54,227 nucleotides of DNA, from positions 1-54,227 of the forward strand of contig CALAXT010000011.1 of the NCBI GenBank assembly GCA_937895435.1. Reading direction: 5' to 3'. Numbering within the stretch: the first letter of the stretch is position 1; each line of letters begins with the position of its first letter. The stretch is from an uncultured Paracoccaceae bacterium (lineage in GTDB: Bacteria > Pseudomonadota > Alphaproteobacteria > Rhodobacterales > Rhodobacteraceae). This document shows positions 1 to 9,728 of the stretch, in pieces. Position numbers and translations under genes: made by a program. The notes under the pieces were generated by a model. That model was not told where the DNA came from. It saw nothing but the letters and a program-made list of their open reading frames with translations, and searched no databases.

Positions 1-116
1 ACACCGCCGACCATATGCGTGCCATAGGCAATGGCCTGTTCCGAATGAAATGTGCCTTGGCTGCCGGTAAAGCCCTGACAAATTAAGCGGGTGTTTTCGT
101 TTACCAGAACGGCCAT
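1..116 (-). CDS. sucD: Succinyl-CoA synthetase alpha subunit, N-terminal fragment (cut by window edge)
   Basis: Only the first ~38 codons are present. The visible protein begins [20 protein letters not shown] and continues with [13 protein letters not shown], the start of the CoA-binding Rossmann domain of the alpha subunit. With SucC it interconverts succinyl-CoA and succinate with nucleotide triphosphate formation in the TCA cycle. The ATG at 116 lies 3 bases after the sucC stop codon, so the two subunits are co-transcribed and probably translationally coupled. The rest of the gene, including the phosphorylated histidine, is outside the window. Confidence 0.95.
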   Translation of the reverse strand, partial: MAVLVNENTRLICQGFTGSQGTFHSEQAIAYGTHMVGG

Positions 117-119
117 GAT

Positions 120-1313
120 TTATCCCTTTACCGCTTTGACGATCTTTTGTGCTGCATCAGCGAGGTTATCGCCCGCGATCACATTCAGGCCAGAATTGCG
201 GATGATGTCTTTGCCCAATTCCACATTCGTGCCTTCCAATCGCACGACCAAGGGTACTTGCAGGCCGACCTCTTTTACCGCGGCAATCACGCCCTCGGCG
301 ATCACGTCACAGCGCATGATCCCGCCAAAGATATTTACCAAAATACCTTTTACATTGGGGTCTGAGGTAATGATTTTGAACGCCTCGGTCACTTTTTCTT
401 TGGTGGCGCCACCGCCCACATCCAAAAAGTTCGCAGGTTCAGCGCCGTATAGCTTGATGATATCCATCGTGGCCATTGCCAGGCCCGCGCCGTTGACCAT
501 ACAGCCAATCTCACCCTCAAGTGCGATGTAGTTCAGATCAAACTTGCTGGCTGCCAGTTCTTTGGCGTCTTCTTCAGTTTCATCGCGCAGGGCGGCGATA
601 TCGGGGTGGCGGTACATCGCGTTCCCGTCAAAGCTCAGTTTGGCATCCAGACATTTCAACGTGCCGCTGGTCGTCAGAACCAACGGGTTGATTTCAAGCA
701 TTTCACAGTCTTTTTCCAAAAACAGCTTGTACAGGCGAGATACCAGATCAACGCATTGTTTCACCTGCGCGCCTTCTAGCCCCAACGCAAACGCCACGCG
801 GCGGCCATGAAATGCCGACAGGCCCGATGCCGGATCAATGGAAAAGCTGATAATTTTTTCGGGGGTTTCGGCGGCGACATCTTCGATGTTCATGCCACCT
901 TCGGTCGAAACAACAAACGACACGCGGCTTGTGGCGCGATCAACCAAAACGGCCAAATAAAATTCTTTGGCAATGTCAGATCCGTCTTCGATGTAGATAC
1001 GGTTGACCTGTTTGCCTGCTGGCCCGGTTTGATGGGTGACAAGTGTGTGGCCCAGCATCTGTGTGGCTTGCGCCGCGGCGTCTTCGGCTGAACGGGTGAT
1101 ACGCACGCCACCTTTTTCGCCTGCATCTGCTTCTTTGAAATGGCCTTTGCCCCGGCCGCCGGCGTGAATTTGTGCCTTAACCACCCAGATCGGTCCGGCC
1201 AATGCCCCTGCTGCCCGCGCGGCATCTGCCGCTTCCAGCACAACGTGCCCGTCAGAGACGGGCAGGCCGTAATCGCGCAGCAAGCCTTTGGCCTGATATT
1301 CGTGAATGTTCAT
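120..1313 (-). CDS. sucC: Succinyl-CoA synthetase (ADP-forming) beta subunit
   Basis: Cytoplasmic TCA-cycle enzyme subunit carrying the nucleotide-binding and succinate-binding parts of the SucCD complex. The 397-residue protein begins [12 protein letters not shown], the typical beta-subunit start of an ATP-grasp domain. [14 protein letters not shown] and LEINPLV are family signatures, and the glycine-rich segment [10 protein letters not shown] lies in the C-terminal CoA-ligase domain. The frame stays open 29 codons further upstream, but the ATG at 1313 is preceded by AAGGGG and matches the family N-terminus, so that start is chosen. It is followed by sucD after 3 bases. It is separated from the upstream mdh by a terminator and by a pair of palindromes, so it probably has its own regulated promoter. 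Confidence 0.97.
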   Translation of the reverse strand: MNIHEYQAKGLLRDYGLPVSDGHVVLEAADAARAAGALAGPIWVVKAQIHAGGRGKGHFKEADAGEKGGVRITRSAEDAAAQATQMLGHTLVTHQTGPAGKQVNRIYIEDGSDIAKEFYLAVLVDRATSRVSFVVSTEGGMNIEDVAAETPEKIISFSIDPASGLSAFHGRRVAFALGLEGAQVKQCVDLVSRLYKLFLEKDCEMLEINPLVLTTSGTLKCLDAKLSFDGNAMYRHPDIAALRDETEEDAKELAASKFDLNYIALEGEIGCMVNGAGLAMATMDIIKLYGAEPANFLDVGGGATKEKVTEAFKIITSDPNVKGILVNIFGGIMRCDVIAEGVIAAVKEVGLQVPLVVRLEGTNVELGKDIIRNSGLNVIAGDNLADAAQKIVKAVKG

Positions 1314-1449
1314 CCAACCGATCCCCTTGCCGGATTTGGGCCCGTCATGAACCGTGGCCCCTGTCAATTTGTCGCATATGGCACGCAAATTTGCCGCCAA
1401 AAAGCACAGATCGCAGAAAGATAGAGATTGGATGCGGAAATCGTTATTT

Positions 1450-1480
1450 TGTGATCACAGGAATTTTGCATGTGATCACA
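1450..1480. promoter_or_regulatory. Paired TGTGATCACA palindromes, candidate operator of sucCD
   Basis: Two perfect copies of the 10-bp palindrome TGTGATCACA lie at 1450-1459 and 1471-1480, with centres 21 bp apart (two helical turns). They are 137-167 bases upstream of the sucC start. The same arrangement recurs upstream of sdhC. The half-site TGTGA resembles that of CRP/FNR proteins, but the 6-bp gap of a CRP site is absent, so a different dimeric regulator (for example GntR/FadR-type) is more likely. The identity of the regulator is not visible from the window. Confidence 0.6.
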
Positions 1481-1547
1481 AAATTATTTTGTCGGGAAAT
1501 CAGGCCCGAATCAAAGTGCAGTTCTGACTTTGGCAGGATCTGCAAGC

Positions 1548-1584
1548 AAAAAGCTGCGGCCATGACGCTTGGCCATGGCCGCAG
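1548..1584 (-). terminator. Rho-independent terminator of mdh
   Basis: On the minus strand, 7 bases after the mdh stop, there is a perfect 10-bp stem (CTGCGGCCAT with ATGGCCGCAG, arms 1554-1563 and 1575-1584) with an 11-base loop. It is followed by C and five T residues (1548-1552 on the complement). This is a textbook intrinsic terminator and separates mdh from sucCD transcription. Confidence 0.85.
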
Positions 1585-1591
1585 TTGGTAA

Positions 1592-2602
<1,011 letters not shown>

Positions 2603-2722
2603 CTAGTCCTTCTGCGGGGTCTGCGCAAGTGTGCTGCGCTGCGGCGTTCCAGGGTGCGGGTGGTTTTGGCAGGCTATGGCCCGCGCAAGCCAAGCATTCA
2701 TTAGGCTTTTTGCGCTCTGGTG

Positions 2723-3061
2723 CTAAAGGTCTGCGGCACGCGGTCTGCCCGGTCTTGGGTTTGCCTGCGCCTCAATGCGTGCGCCGAATCCGGAACCGAT
2801 CAGGCAAAGCCGCCCGTCTGAGTGGTGCAATGCCAGTGTCCAACTGCCGGTCAGGGGCGATGTGAAAAGCTCAACTGTGTGATCATTGTCGAGGCGTTGC
2901 GCAGCCCGCAAGATTTCGCCATGCGTCGCGTCAAGCTGCGCCACGATGGTTGTGCGCAGTCCGCAGGGGCCAGTTTGTGGCGCTGAGGCTGCAAAGCCGT
3001 GATGTGTTGCCGCGATCAGCACAGCAAAACCAAAAGAAAGTGCCAGTATGCGTTGATCCAT
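2723..3061 (-). CDS. Small exported protein of unknown function
   Basis: I do not recognise a named family. The 112-residue protein begins MDQRILALSFGFAVLIAATH and has a hydrophobic signal segment followed by an AlaSerAla-type cleavage region near residues 24-28, so it is probably periplasmic. The mature part is about 85 residues, with two cysteines (in GPCGLR and LCLIG) that could form a disulfide. The ATG at 3061 is preceded by AGGGA; the open frame extends 30 codons further upstream, but that stretch is glycine-rich and not signal-like. It lies between mdh and mcl2 on the minus strand. Confidence 0.72.
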   Translation of the reverse strand: MDQRILALSFGFAVLIAATHHGFAASAPQTGPCGLRTTIVAQLDATHGEILRAAQRLDNDHTVELFTSPLTGSWTLALHHSDGRLCLIGSGFGARIEAQANPRPGRPRAADL

Positions 3062-3134
3062 TTTGATCCCTGGTTTCGTTTGAACAAGGGCTTTGGCCGC
3101 AAAGTGGCCGCCACCCCCAGAACTGTCAGCCGCA

Positions 3135-3161
3135 CCTGCGCCCCTCCCCAAAGGGTGCAGG
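3135..3161. other. Hairpin-forming inverted repeat in the mcl2 upstream region
   Basis: CCTGCGCCC (3135-3143) pairs with GGGTGCAGG (3153-3161) through a 9-base stem with one G-T wobble. It sits in the 293-bp divergent gap between the small exported protein and mcl2. No T-run follows on either strand, so it is not a clear terminator, and a role is not evident. Confidence 0.35.
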
Positions 3162-3354
3162 CACGGCCCCCGCTTGGTCTTTTGTCGCGGCGACAGCGGG
3201 CAAGGGACGTCCTGTCCTTGTTCGCGTGTGTCGTGACATGTCTTGAGCGTCGGAAAAACTTGGTAAAAAAGTGTTAATGGCCCGCGCGGCCTCGGGCTCT
3301 TGCCATATTGCGGTGCTGCATGGTCAAACTTGGCCGCGCCAAACGGAGAGAATC

Positions 3355-4230
3355 ATGCCAAACCTGACCCCCGGCACCCGCCAAGCCTTGATCGATCGCC
3401 CCTATCGGTCGATGATTTATATGCCAGGCTCAAATCCCCGCGCGCTGGAAAAAGCGCCGACGCTGGACACTGACGCGATCATTTTTGATCTGGAAGATGC
3501 GGTGGCGCCAGATGCCAAAATCGCCGCGCGCAGCCGTTTGTACGACCATCTTGCCCAAATTGACCATGGCGCACGGGCGCGCATCGTGCGGATTAACGCG
3601 CTGGATACTGAGTGGGGGCACGATGACGCGCGCGCCTTTGCCGATTTGCCGTGCGAGGGGCTTTTGTTGCCCAAGGTTGATCATCTGGCCGATCTGGATG
3701 CGCTGTCCCGCTTGGTTCCAAATCAACCGCTCTGGGCCATGATCGAGTCGCCGCGTGGTGTGTTGAATGCCGCTGAAATTGCCCGCCATCCGGCGCTTGT
3801 TGGGTTTGTGCTGGGCACGAATGATATTGCCAAAGATTTGGGCTGTCGGCCACACCCAGACCGTTTGCCGCTGCAAATGGCGCTGCAGACTTGCCTTATG
3901 GCGGCGCGCGCGCAGGGCATTGTGTGCCTTGATGGTGTCTACAACGCCTTTCGGGATGAACTAGGGTTGGTTGCTGAATGCCAGCAAGGCCGTGATTTGG
4001 GGTTTGACGGCAAGACGCTGATCCATCCTGCGCAATTGGGCCCTGCCAATGCGGCATTTTCACCGTCTGATGCCGAAATCGATTTGGCGGAACGTCAGAT
4101 TGCAGCCTTTGGGGCGGTTGTGGCTGAGGGCGGCGGTGTTGCGGTTGTTGATGGCCAAATCGTAGAAAATCTGCATATCGTGACGGCACGCAAAACGCTG
4201 GCCAAAGCGGCCCGTGGGCAAAAAGGATAG
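3355..4230 (+). CDS. mcl2: (3S)-malyl-CoA thioesterase (HpcH/citrate lyase beta family)
   Basis: Hydrolyses (S)-malyl-CoA to malate and CoA, the last step of glyoxylate plus acetyl-CoA condensation in the ethylmalonyl-CoA pathway. The 291-residue TIM-barrel protein shows YMPGSNPRALEKA, the metal-site segment IIFDLEDAV (residues 42-50), the glutamate in MIESPRGVLNA (E131), VLGTNDIAKDLG and DGVYNAFRDE. It follows the Rhodobacter Mcl2 pattern rather than that of the malyl-CoA lyase Mcl1. The ATG at 3355 has CGGAGAG upstream; an in-frame extension of 28 codons lacks a ribosome site. It starts a plus-strand run with nnrU, a DUF1737 gene and mch. A generic citrate lyase beta-like label is the fallback. 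Confidence 0.9.
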   Translation: MPNLTPGTRQALIDRPYRSMIYMPGSNPRALEKAPTLDTDAIIFDLEDAVAPDAKIAARSRLYDHLAQIDHGARARIVRINALDTEWGHDDARAFADLPCEGLLLPKVDHLADLDALSRLVPNQPLWAMIESPRGVLNAAEIARHPALVGFVLGTNDIAKDLGCRPHPDRLPLQMALQTCLMAARAQGIVCLDGVYNAFRDELGLVAECQQGRDLGFDGKTLIHPAQLGPANAAFSPSDAEIDLAERQIAAFGAVVAEGGGVAVVDGQIVENLHIVTARKTLAKAARGQKG

Positions 4231-4239
4231 GGGCGCATT

Positions 4240-4800
4240 ATGGCTATGCTGATATTGGGGTTGATCGTTTGGGTGGCAGCCCACCTTTTTAAACGTCTGG
4301 CATCGGGCATGCGGGCTGGAATGCAAGCACGGATGGGCAAGCGTTCAAAGGCGCTTTTTGCCGCTGTGATCTTGGCATCTTTGGTGCTGATCATCGTGGG
4401 CTATCGCGGGGCTGACCTGGTCACTGTCTACACCCCGGGCTCTGGTATGACCCATTTGAACAACACGCTGATGCTGTTTGCCTTGGTGATATATTCGGCT
4501 GGCATGTCCAAGGGCGTGTTATGGACGCGGGTGCGCCACCCGCAATTGGTGGGTACCTCGCTTTGGGCGGTTGCGCATTTGGCGGTGAATGGTGATCTGG
4601 CATCTGTGCTGCTTTTTGGCACCATGCTGGCTTGGGCTGTTGCCACAATTTTCATAGTGAACGCCCAAGACGGGCCATGGCAGCGCCCGGTGGCGGGCAA
4701 GCTGAAGCGTGATCTGGTGATGGTGGGCGGTGTTTTGGTGGCCTATGGGCTGATCGCGGGGCTTCATGTCTGGGCTGGCTTATCGCCCTTTGGTGGGTGA
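4240..4800 (+). CDS. NnrU family membrane protein
   Basis: A 186-residue integral membrane protein with about five hydrophobic segments: near residues 1-18, 38-55, 75-90, 105-135 and 158-180. The cytoplasmic-looking motif GVLWTRVRHPQLVGTSLWA is the NnrU signature. NnrU was named from denitrification gene clusters, and plant Z-ISO (zeta-carotene isomerase) is a distant heme-binding homologue. The function here is not known. It starts 9 bases after the mcl2 stop, with AGGGG upstream, and sits inside the mcl2-mch run, which suggests co-expression with ethylmalonyl-CoA enzymes rather than with nitric oxide metabolism. Confidence 0.85.
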   Translation: MAMLILGLIVWVAAHLFKRLASGMRAGMQARMGKRSKALFAAVILASLVLIIVGYRGADLVTVYTPGSGMTHLNNTLMLFALVIYSAGMSKGVLWTRVRHPQLVGTSLWAVAHLAVNGDLASVLLFGTMLAWAVATIFIVNAQDGPWQRPVAGKLKRDLVMVGGVLVAYGLIAGLHVWAGLSPFGG

Positions 4801-4805
4801 TTGGC

Positions 4806-5009
4806 ATGCAACTCTACCGCTTTTTGACCGAAGATGACACCTCCGCCTTTTGTCACAAGGTCAGCGCCGCACTTGATCAGGGCTGGAGCCTGCATGGCGC
4901 GCCAACTTATGCATTTGATGCCGCCCGCGGCGTAATGCGCTGTGGCCAGGCCGTAACAAAATCTGTGCCGGGCAGTTATTCACCCGACTTGAAACTAGGA
5001 CAGCAGTAA
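4806..5009 (+). CDS. DUF1737 domain protein
   Basis: A 67-residue protein beginning MQLYRFLTEDDTSAFCHKVS, with GWSLHGAPTYAFD and MRCGQAVTK, which together match DUF1737. Members are small and of unknown function. An alternative GTG at 4797 would overlap the end of the NnrU gene by four bases; the ATG at 4806 is preferred because family proteins begin at MxLYR. It lies between nnrU and mch, and its stop is 14 bases before mch, so it is part of the same transcript. Confidence 0.85.
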   Translation: MQLYRFLTEDDTSAFCHKVSAALDQGWSLHGAPTYAFDAARGVMRCGQAVTKSVPGSYSPDLKLGQQ

Positions 5010-5023
5010 TTAGGACAGCGAAA

Positions 5024-6052
5024 ATGAAGACAAACGCGGGGCGGTTTTTCGAAGATTACGTCTTGGGCGAAACCATTCATCACGCTGTGCCGCGCACTGT
5101 ATCTGGAGGAGAGCGGGCGCTTTATCACGCGCTTTATCCCGCGCGCCATGCGCTGGGATCATCAGATTTGTTTGCACAAAGCGTAGGCCTGCCGGCGGCG
5201 CCGCTTGATGATTGGGCAGCATTTCATTTGGTCTTTGGCAAGACCGTTCCTGATATTTCGCTGAATGCTGTGGCCAATCTGGGTTACGCCGAGGGGCGAT
5301 GGCTGGCACCGGTTTGGCCGGGCGATACACTGCGCGCCCAATCGCAGGTGATTGGCTTAAAGCAAAACAGCAACGGCCTGTCAGGGGTGGTTTGGGTGCG
5401 CACGACTGGCTTTAACCAACATGGCACACCAGTGCTCAGCTATGTGCGCTGGGTGATGGTGCGCCGCCGGGCCAAAGGGCCTGGGCCACAAACCACGATC
5501 CCCGACCTGGCCCCAGCAGTGAGCCCGGCCGATCTGGTTATTCCGACGGGGCTTGATTTCCAAGGTTATGATTTTGCACTGGCCGGTGCGCCTTATCGTT
5601 GGTCAGATTATGAGATTGGCGAGCAGATTGACCATGTCGACGGCGTCACGATTGAAGAGGCCGAGCACATGTTGGCCACAAGGTTGTGGCAAAATACTGC
5701 CAAAGTGCATTTTGATGCCAGCCAACGCCCGGATGGGCGGCGGTTGATTTACGGTGGCCATATCATCAGTCTTGCGCGTGCGCTCAGCTTTAATGGGCTG
5801 GCCAACGCCCAGCTGGTGGTTGCGTTAAATGCCGGCGCGCACGCCAACCCATGCTTTGCGGGTGATACTGTGCGGGCGTGGTCCGAAGTGCTGGACAAAG
5901 CCCCAACCCCAGCCCACGGCGTTGGGGCGATTCGGTTGCGTTTGGTGGCGGTGAAACAGGGTGCTGCACCCTTTGCTCGGCTGGGTGCGGACGAAAAATA
6001 CCTGCCCGAGGTCCTGCTGGATTTGGATTACTGGGCACTGATGCCCGTGTGA
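5024..6052 (+). CDS. mch: Mesaconyl-CoA hydratase (beta-methylmalyl-CoA dehydratase)
   Basis: Interconverts mesaconyl-C1-CoA and (2R,3S)-beta-methylmalyl-CoA in the ethylmalonyl-CoA pathway. The 342-residue double hot-dog (MaoC-like) protein begins MKTNAGRFFEDYVLGETI and carries FGKTVPDISLNAVANLGYAE and YGGHIISLARALSFNG, matching Rhodobacter Mch closely in length and motif order. The ATG at 5024 is preceded by TTAGGACAG. Its neighbour mcl2 acts two steps later in the same pathway, and the sdh operon downstream consumes the succinate produced. Base composition is like its neighbours. Confidence 0.93.
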   Translation: MKTNAGRFFEDYVLGETIHHAVPRTVSGGERALYHALYPARHALGSSDLFAQSVGLPAAPLDDWAAFHLVFGKTVPDISLNAVANLGYAEGRWLAPVWPGDTLRAQSQVIGLKQNSNGLSGVVWVRTTGFNQHGTPVLSYVRWVMVRRRAKGPGPQTTIPDLAPAVSPADLVIPTGLDFQGYDFALAGAPYRWSDYEIGEQIDHVDGVTIEEAEHMLATRLWQNTAKVHFDASQRPDGRRLIYGGHIISLARALSFNGLANAQLVVALNAGAHANPCFAGDTVRAWSEVLDKAPTPAHGVGAIRLRLVAVKQGAAPFARLGADEKYLPEVLLDLDYWALMPV

Positions 6053-6070
6053 GTCGATTCTTGAGGGGTG

Positions 6071-6168
6071 CACAAAGTCTTTGGAAGGGGGCGCACAAAG
6101 GACCACCTTTATTTGTGATCACTTAATTTATATGTGTGATCACAAGGTGCAATTTTTCACAAAGTCTT
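6071..6168 (+). repeat. Direct repeat CACAAAGTCTT flanking the sdh palindromes
   Basis: The 11-base sequence CACAAAGTCTT occurs at 6071-6081 and again at 6158-6168, on either side of the TGTGATCACA pair; a shorter CACAAAGGA lies at about 6094. It could be binding sites for a second factor or chance. Nothing in the window decides this. Confidence 0.3.
6114..6144. promoter_or_regulatory. Paired TGTGATCAC(A/T) palindromes, candidate operator of sdhCDAB
   Basis: TGTGATCACT (6114-6123) and TGTGATCACA (6135-6144) have centres exactly 21 bp apart and end 155 bases before the sdhC start. The motif, spacing and distance reproduce the pair upstream of sucC, which makes a shared regulator of TCA-cycle operons likely. 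The only other near copy I found in the window is a single TGTGATCACC inside the tmm coding region. Confidence 0.62.
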
Positions 6169-6299
6169 GTTGCATTTTCTGCATCGCAGAATAAGACAAC
6201 ACGTGACTTGCGGCAAAAAACGGCTAGATAAGGCCAAAGAGCGCTTGCTTTGCATGCCATCGCATACAGCGCAAAGCGCCAAGAGGAAGGGAACCGACC

Positions 6300-6683
6300 A
6301 TGGCAGATGTCAACCGAGGCAAACGCCCACTGTCACCACATCTTCAAATTTACCGTCCGCAGATCACCTCGATCTTGTCAATCTTGCATCGCGTCACCGG
6401 TGTCGGTCTGACGCTTGGCATGGTGCTGGTCGTGTGGTGGTTTGTCGCCGCTGCGCTATCGCCGGGCTATTTTGCGCTGGTTGATGGTCTGTTGACCTCT
6501 TGGTTTGGTGTTTTGGTGCTGGCAACGTCTGTGTGGGCGCTGTGGTATCATGCGCTCAACGGCGTGCGGCATCTGTTCTGGGACGCTGGCTGGGGCTTTG
6601 ATTTGGCTGTGGTGACCAAATCAGGCATCGCGGTGTTGGGTGGGTCTTGCGCACTGACGCTGATCACCCTGTTGCTGGTTTGA
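6300..6683 (+). CDS. sdhC: Succinate dehydrogenase cytochrome b556 subunit
   Basis: Membrane anchor of complex II, carrying heme b and part of the quinone site. The 127-residue protein begins MADVNRGKRPLSPHLQIYRP and continues with SILHRVTGVGL, the PROSITE-type SdhC signature including the quinone-site serine and arginine. There are three hydrophobic helices, with a candidate heme-ligand histidine in LWYHALNGVRH. AAGAGGAAGG precedes the start. It is the first gene of sdhCDAB and is followed by sdhD after 11 bases. Confidence 0.95.
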   Translation: MADVNRGKRPLSPHLQIYRPQITSILSILHRVTGVGLTLGMVLVVWWFVAAALSPGYFALVDGLLTSWFGVLVLATSVWALWYHALNGVRHLFWDAGWGFDLAVVTKSGIAVLGGSCALTLITLLLV

Positions 6684-6694
6684 AGGAGAGCGCG

Positions 6695-7075
6695 ATGCGA
6701 TATCTAACCGATCGGAACCGCGTACAGGGCTTGGGCTCGGCGCATCAGGGCGTGCATCACTGGTGGATGCAGCGCCTGTCATCTCTGGCGCTCTTGCCAT
6801 TGACCGTGGCGTTTATCTTTCCGTTTGGCCAGGCTTTGGGGCAGGGTCATGCGGCGGTGGTGGCGCTTTACCAACATTGGGGTCATGCTTTTGTTGCGGC
6901 ACTCTTCATCACGGTCGGATTTTGGCACCTCGCCCAAGGACTGCAGGTCGTGATCGAAGATTATGTACCCGCCAAGGCCCCGCGCACCGTGCTTTTGGTG
7001 CTTAACACGCTGGGCAACTGGCTTTTTGCGGCTGCAGGCATTTTCGCCGTGGCCAAAATCGCATTCAGCGCCTGA
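6695..7075 (+). CDS. sdhD: Succinate dehydrogenase membrane anchor subunit
   Basis: The second membrane subunit of complex II, 126 residues, beginning MRYLTDRNRVQGLGSAHQGV, with HHWWMQRLSSLALLPLT and three transmembrane helices. The histidine in FWHLAQGLQVVIEDY is the expected second heme ligand region. The ATG at 6695 is preceded by GAAGGAGAG and lies 11 bases after sdhC. An in-frame start 16 codons earlier overlaps sdhC and has no family support. Confidence 0.93.
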   Translation: MRYLTDRNRVQGLGSAHQGVHHWWMQRLSSLALLPLTVAFIFPFGQALGQGHAAVVALYQHWGHAFVAALFITVGFWHLAQGLQVVIEDYVPAKAPRTVLLVLNTLGNWLFAAAGIFAVAKIAFSA

Positions 7076-7087
7076 AGGATACCCAAA

Positions 7088-8893
7088 ATGGCTGCTTATA
7101 CGTTTGAGGAACATATCTATGACGTCGTTGTGGTCGGTGCCGGTGGTGCAGGTCTGCGCGCGACGCTTGGCATGGCTGAACAAGGGCTGAAAACCGCCTG
7201 CGTCACCAAGGTTTTTCCAACCCGCTCGCACACTGTGGCCGCGCAGGGCGGCATTGCTGCCAGCCTGTCAAACATGGGCCCCGATCACTGGCAGTGGCAC
7301 ATGTATGACACCGTCAAAGGCTCTGACTGGCTGGGTGACACCGACGCGATGGAATATTTGGCGCGCGAAGCGCCCAAGGCTGTATATGAGCTGGAACATT
7401 ACGGTGTGCCGTTTTCACGCACCGAAGACGGTCGGATCTATCAGCGCCCATTTGGTGGCCACACTACTGAATTCGGCGAGGGCCCACCGGTGCAGCGCAC
7501 CTGCGCTGCCGCCGACCGGACCGGTCATGCGATCTTGCACACGCTCTATGGTCAAAGCCTTAAGCACAATGCGGAATTCTACATTGAATATTTCGCCACA
7601 GACCTGATCATGTCTGATGACGGGCAGTGCCAAGGTGTGATTGCTTGGAAGCTTGATGATGGCACCTTGCATCTTTTCCGGGCGAAAATGGTGGTTCTGG
7701 CCACCGGTGGTTATGGCCGCGCCTATTTCAGCGCAACCTCGGCACATACATGCACGGGCGATGGTGCGGGCATGGTCGCGCGGCAGGGTTTGCCCTTGCA
7801 AGACATGGAATTTGTTCAGTTTCACCCCACAGGTATCTATGGGGCTGGCTGTCTGATCACCGAAGGGGCGCGTGGCGAAGGCGGCTATCTGACAAACGCC
7901 CAAGGCGAGCGTTTCATGGAACGATACGCCCCCACCTATAAAGATTTGGCTTCGCGCGATGTTGTCAGCCGTTGCATGACGATGGAAATTCGCGAAGGCC
8001 GTGGCGTCGGGAAAAATGGCGATCATATCCATTTGCACCTGAACCATTTGCCGCCCGAAACACTGGCGTTGCGCCTGCCGGGCATTTCAGAATCAGCGCG
8101 CATCTTTGCTGGGGTTGATCTGACGCGCGAACCTATCCCGGTGATCCCAACCGTGCACTACAACATGGGCGGCATTCCAACCAATTATTGGGGTGAAGTT
8201 CTAAACCCCAGCGCGGCCAACCCTGACCAGATCGCACCCGGCCTGATGGCTGTGGGCGAAGCTGGGTGTGCCAGCGTCCATGGTGCAAACCGCTTGGGCT
8301 CAAACAGTTTGATCGATCTTGTGGTCTTTGGCCGGGCGGCCGCGATCCGCGCGGCGCAGGTGGTTGACCCTGCCACCGCCCACCCAGATCTGAACCAAGC
8401 GTCCGTTGATCAGGCGCTGGCGCGCTTTGATGATTTGCGCCACGCCAGCGGTCAGGTGCCCACGGCTGAATTGCGTCTGACAATGCAAAAAACGATGCAA
8501 GATGATGCAGCTGTGTTCCGAACGGATAAAACCTTGGCCGAAGGCGTTGCCAAAATGAAGGCCGTGGCCGGGCAAATGAAAGATCTGCATGTGACCGATC
8601 GTTCGTTAATCTGGAACTCGGATCTTATGGAAACCTTGGAACTGACAAACCTGATGCCAAATGCATTGGCCACAATTGTCGCAGCCGAAGCGCGCAAAGA
8701 AAGCCGAGGCGCTCATGCGCATGAGGATTACCCAGATCGCGATGACGAAAATTGGCGCGTGCATTCTTTGGCAACCGTTGATGGCGCGGATGTCACGCTG
8801 GCAACCCGCCCCGTACATCTTGATCCTCTGACGACAGAAACCGAAGGCGGTATCAGTCTGAAGAAAATCGCCCCCAAGGCACGGGTGTATTGA
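7088..8893 (+). CDS. sdhA: Succinate dehydrogenase flavoprotein subunit
   Basis: Catalytic subunit oxidising succinate to fumarate, peripheral on the cytoplasmic face. At 601 residues it has the usual length. The FAD-binding [11 protein letters not shown] lies near residues 16-26, and the covalent-FAD histidine is H48 in [11 protein letters not shown]. The active-site region [11 protein letters not shown], the EGARGEGG loop and the C-terminal [13 protein letters not shown] segment are all present. It starts 12 bases after sdhD with GAAGGA upstream. Confidence 0.97.
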   Translation: MAAYTFEEHIYDVVVVGAGGAGLRATLGMAEQGLKTACVTKVFPTRSHTVAAQGGIAASLSNMGPDHWQWHMYDTVKGSDWLGDTDAMEYLAREAPKAVYELEHYGVPFSRTEDGRIYQRPFGGHTTEFGEGPPVQRTCAAADRTGHAILHTLYGQSLKHNAEFYIEYFATDLIMSDDGQCQGVIAWKLDDGTLHLFRAKMVVLATGGYGRAYFSATSAHTCTGDGAGMVARQGLPLQDMEFVQFHPTGIYGAGCLITEGARGEGGYLTNAQGERFMERYAPTYKDLASRDVVSRCMTMEIREGRGVGKNGDHIHLHLNHLPPETLALRLPGISESARIFAGVDLTREPIPVIPTVHYNMGGIPTNYWGEVLNPSAANPDQIAPGLMAVGEAGCASVHGANRLGSNSLIDLVVFGRAAAIRAAQVVDPATAHPDLNQASVDQALARFDDLRHASGQVPTAELRLTMQKTMQDDAAVFRTDKTLAEGVAKMKAVAGQMKDLHVTDRSLIWNSDLMETLELTNLMPNALATIVAAEARKESRGAHAHEDYPDRDDENWRVHSLATVDGADVTLATRPVHLDPLTTETEGGISLKKIAPKARVY

Positions 8894-8937
8894 TGGCCCC
8901 GATGTCTGCTGCCCGTATCGATTGGAAGGGATGACCG

Positions 8938-9714
8938 ATGGTTCAGCTCACACTCCCGAAAAACTCGAAAATCCGCACCGGAAAAACTTGGCCCCGCCCC
9001 GAAGGCCAGAATGTGCGCAAATTCCAGATTTACCGGTGGAACCCCGATGATGGTGAAAACCCACGGGTTGATACATATTTTGTTGATATGGACAGTTGTG
9101 GCCCAATGGTTTTGGACGCGCTGATCAAGATCAAGAATGAAATTGATCCCACGCTGACCTTTCGGCGGTCGTGCCGCGAAGGCATCTGTGGCTCTTGTGC
9201 GATGAACATCGATGGCGCGAATACGCTTGCGTGTATTTTGGGCATGGATGAAATTGTGGATGATGTTAAAATCTACCCATTGCCGCACATGCCGGTGATC
9301 AAAGATCTTATCCCGGATCTTACGCATTTTTATGCCCAGCACGCCTCGATCATGCCTTGGCTTGAAACCAAAACCAACCGCCCCGCCAAAGAGTGGCGCC
9401 AGTCGGTCGATGATCGTGAAAAGCTTGATGGTCTTTACGAATGCGTGATGTGCGCGTGCTGCTCAACCTCTTGCCCAAGCTATTGGTGGAATGGCGACCG
9501 CTATCTTGGCCCAGCAGCTCTGCTGCACGCCTATCGCTGGATCATCGACAGCCGTGATGAGGCGACGGGCGAACGCCTCAATGAGCTGGAAGACCCCTTT
9601 AAGCTCTACCGTTGCCACACGATTATGAACTGCGCCAAAACCTGCCCCAAAGGGCTCAATCCCGCCAAGGCAATTGCAGAGATTAAAAAATTGATGGTTG
9701 AACGCGTCGTGTAA
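8938..9714 (+). CDS. sdhB: Succinate dehydrogenase iron-sulfur subunit
   Basis: Electron-transfer subunit of complex II, 258 residues. The 2Fe-2S ligands are in [10 protein letters not shown] (C79, C84, C87) and C99. The 4Fe-4S and 3Fe-4S ligands are in [13 protein letters not shown] (C169, C172, C175, C179) and [17 protein letters not shown] (C226, C232, C236). AAGGGA lies upstream of the ATG. The gap of 44 bases after sdhA is short, so it completes the sdhCDAB operon. An imperfect hairpin follows. Confidence 0.97.
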   Translation: MVQLTLPKNSKIRTGKTWPRPEGQNVRKFQIYRWNPDDGENPRVDTYFVDMDSCGPMVLDALIKIKNEIDPTLTFRRSCREGICGSCAMNIDGANTLACILGMDEIVDDVKIYPLPHMPVIKDLIPDLTHFYAQHASIMPWLETKTNRPAKEWRQSVDDREKLDGLYECVMCACCSTSCPSYWWNGDRYLGPAALLHAYRWIIDSRDEATGERLNELEDPFKLYRCHTIMNCAKTCPKGLNPAKAIAEIKKLMVERVV

Positions 9715-9728
9715 CGCCACTCAAAATC

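Noticed and set aside
1314-1400. 29-codon N-terminal extension of SucC
   Set aside because: SucC proteins start at MNIHEYQ, and a good ribosome site precedes the ATG at 1313.
1450-1480. Reading the TGTGATCACA sites as CRP/FNR boxes
   Set aside because: CRP/FNR sites need a gap of several bases between the half-sites; here the half-sites abut.
4240-4800. Denitrification gene cluster suggested by NnrU
   Set aside because: No nitrite, nitric oxide or nitrous oxide reductase genes are present; the neighbours are carbon-metabolism genes.
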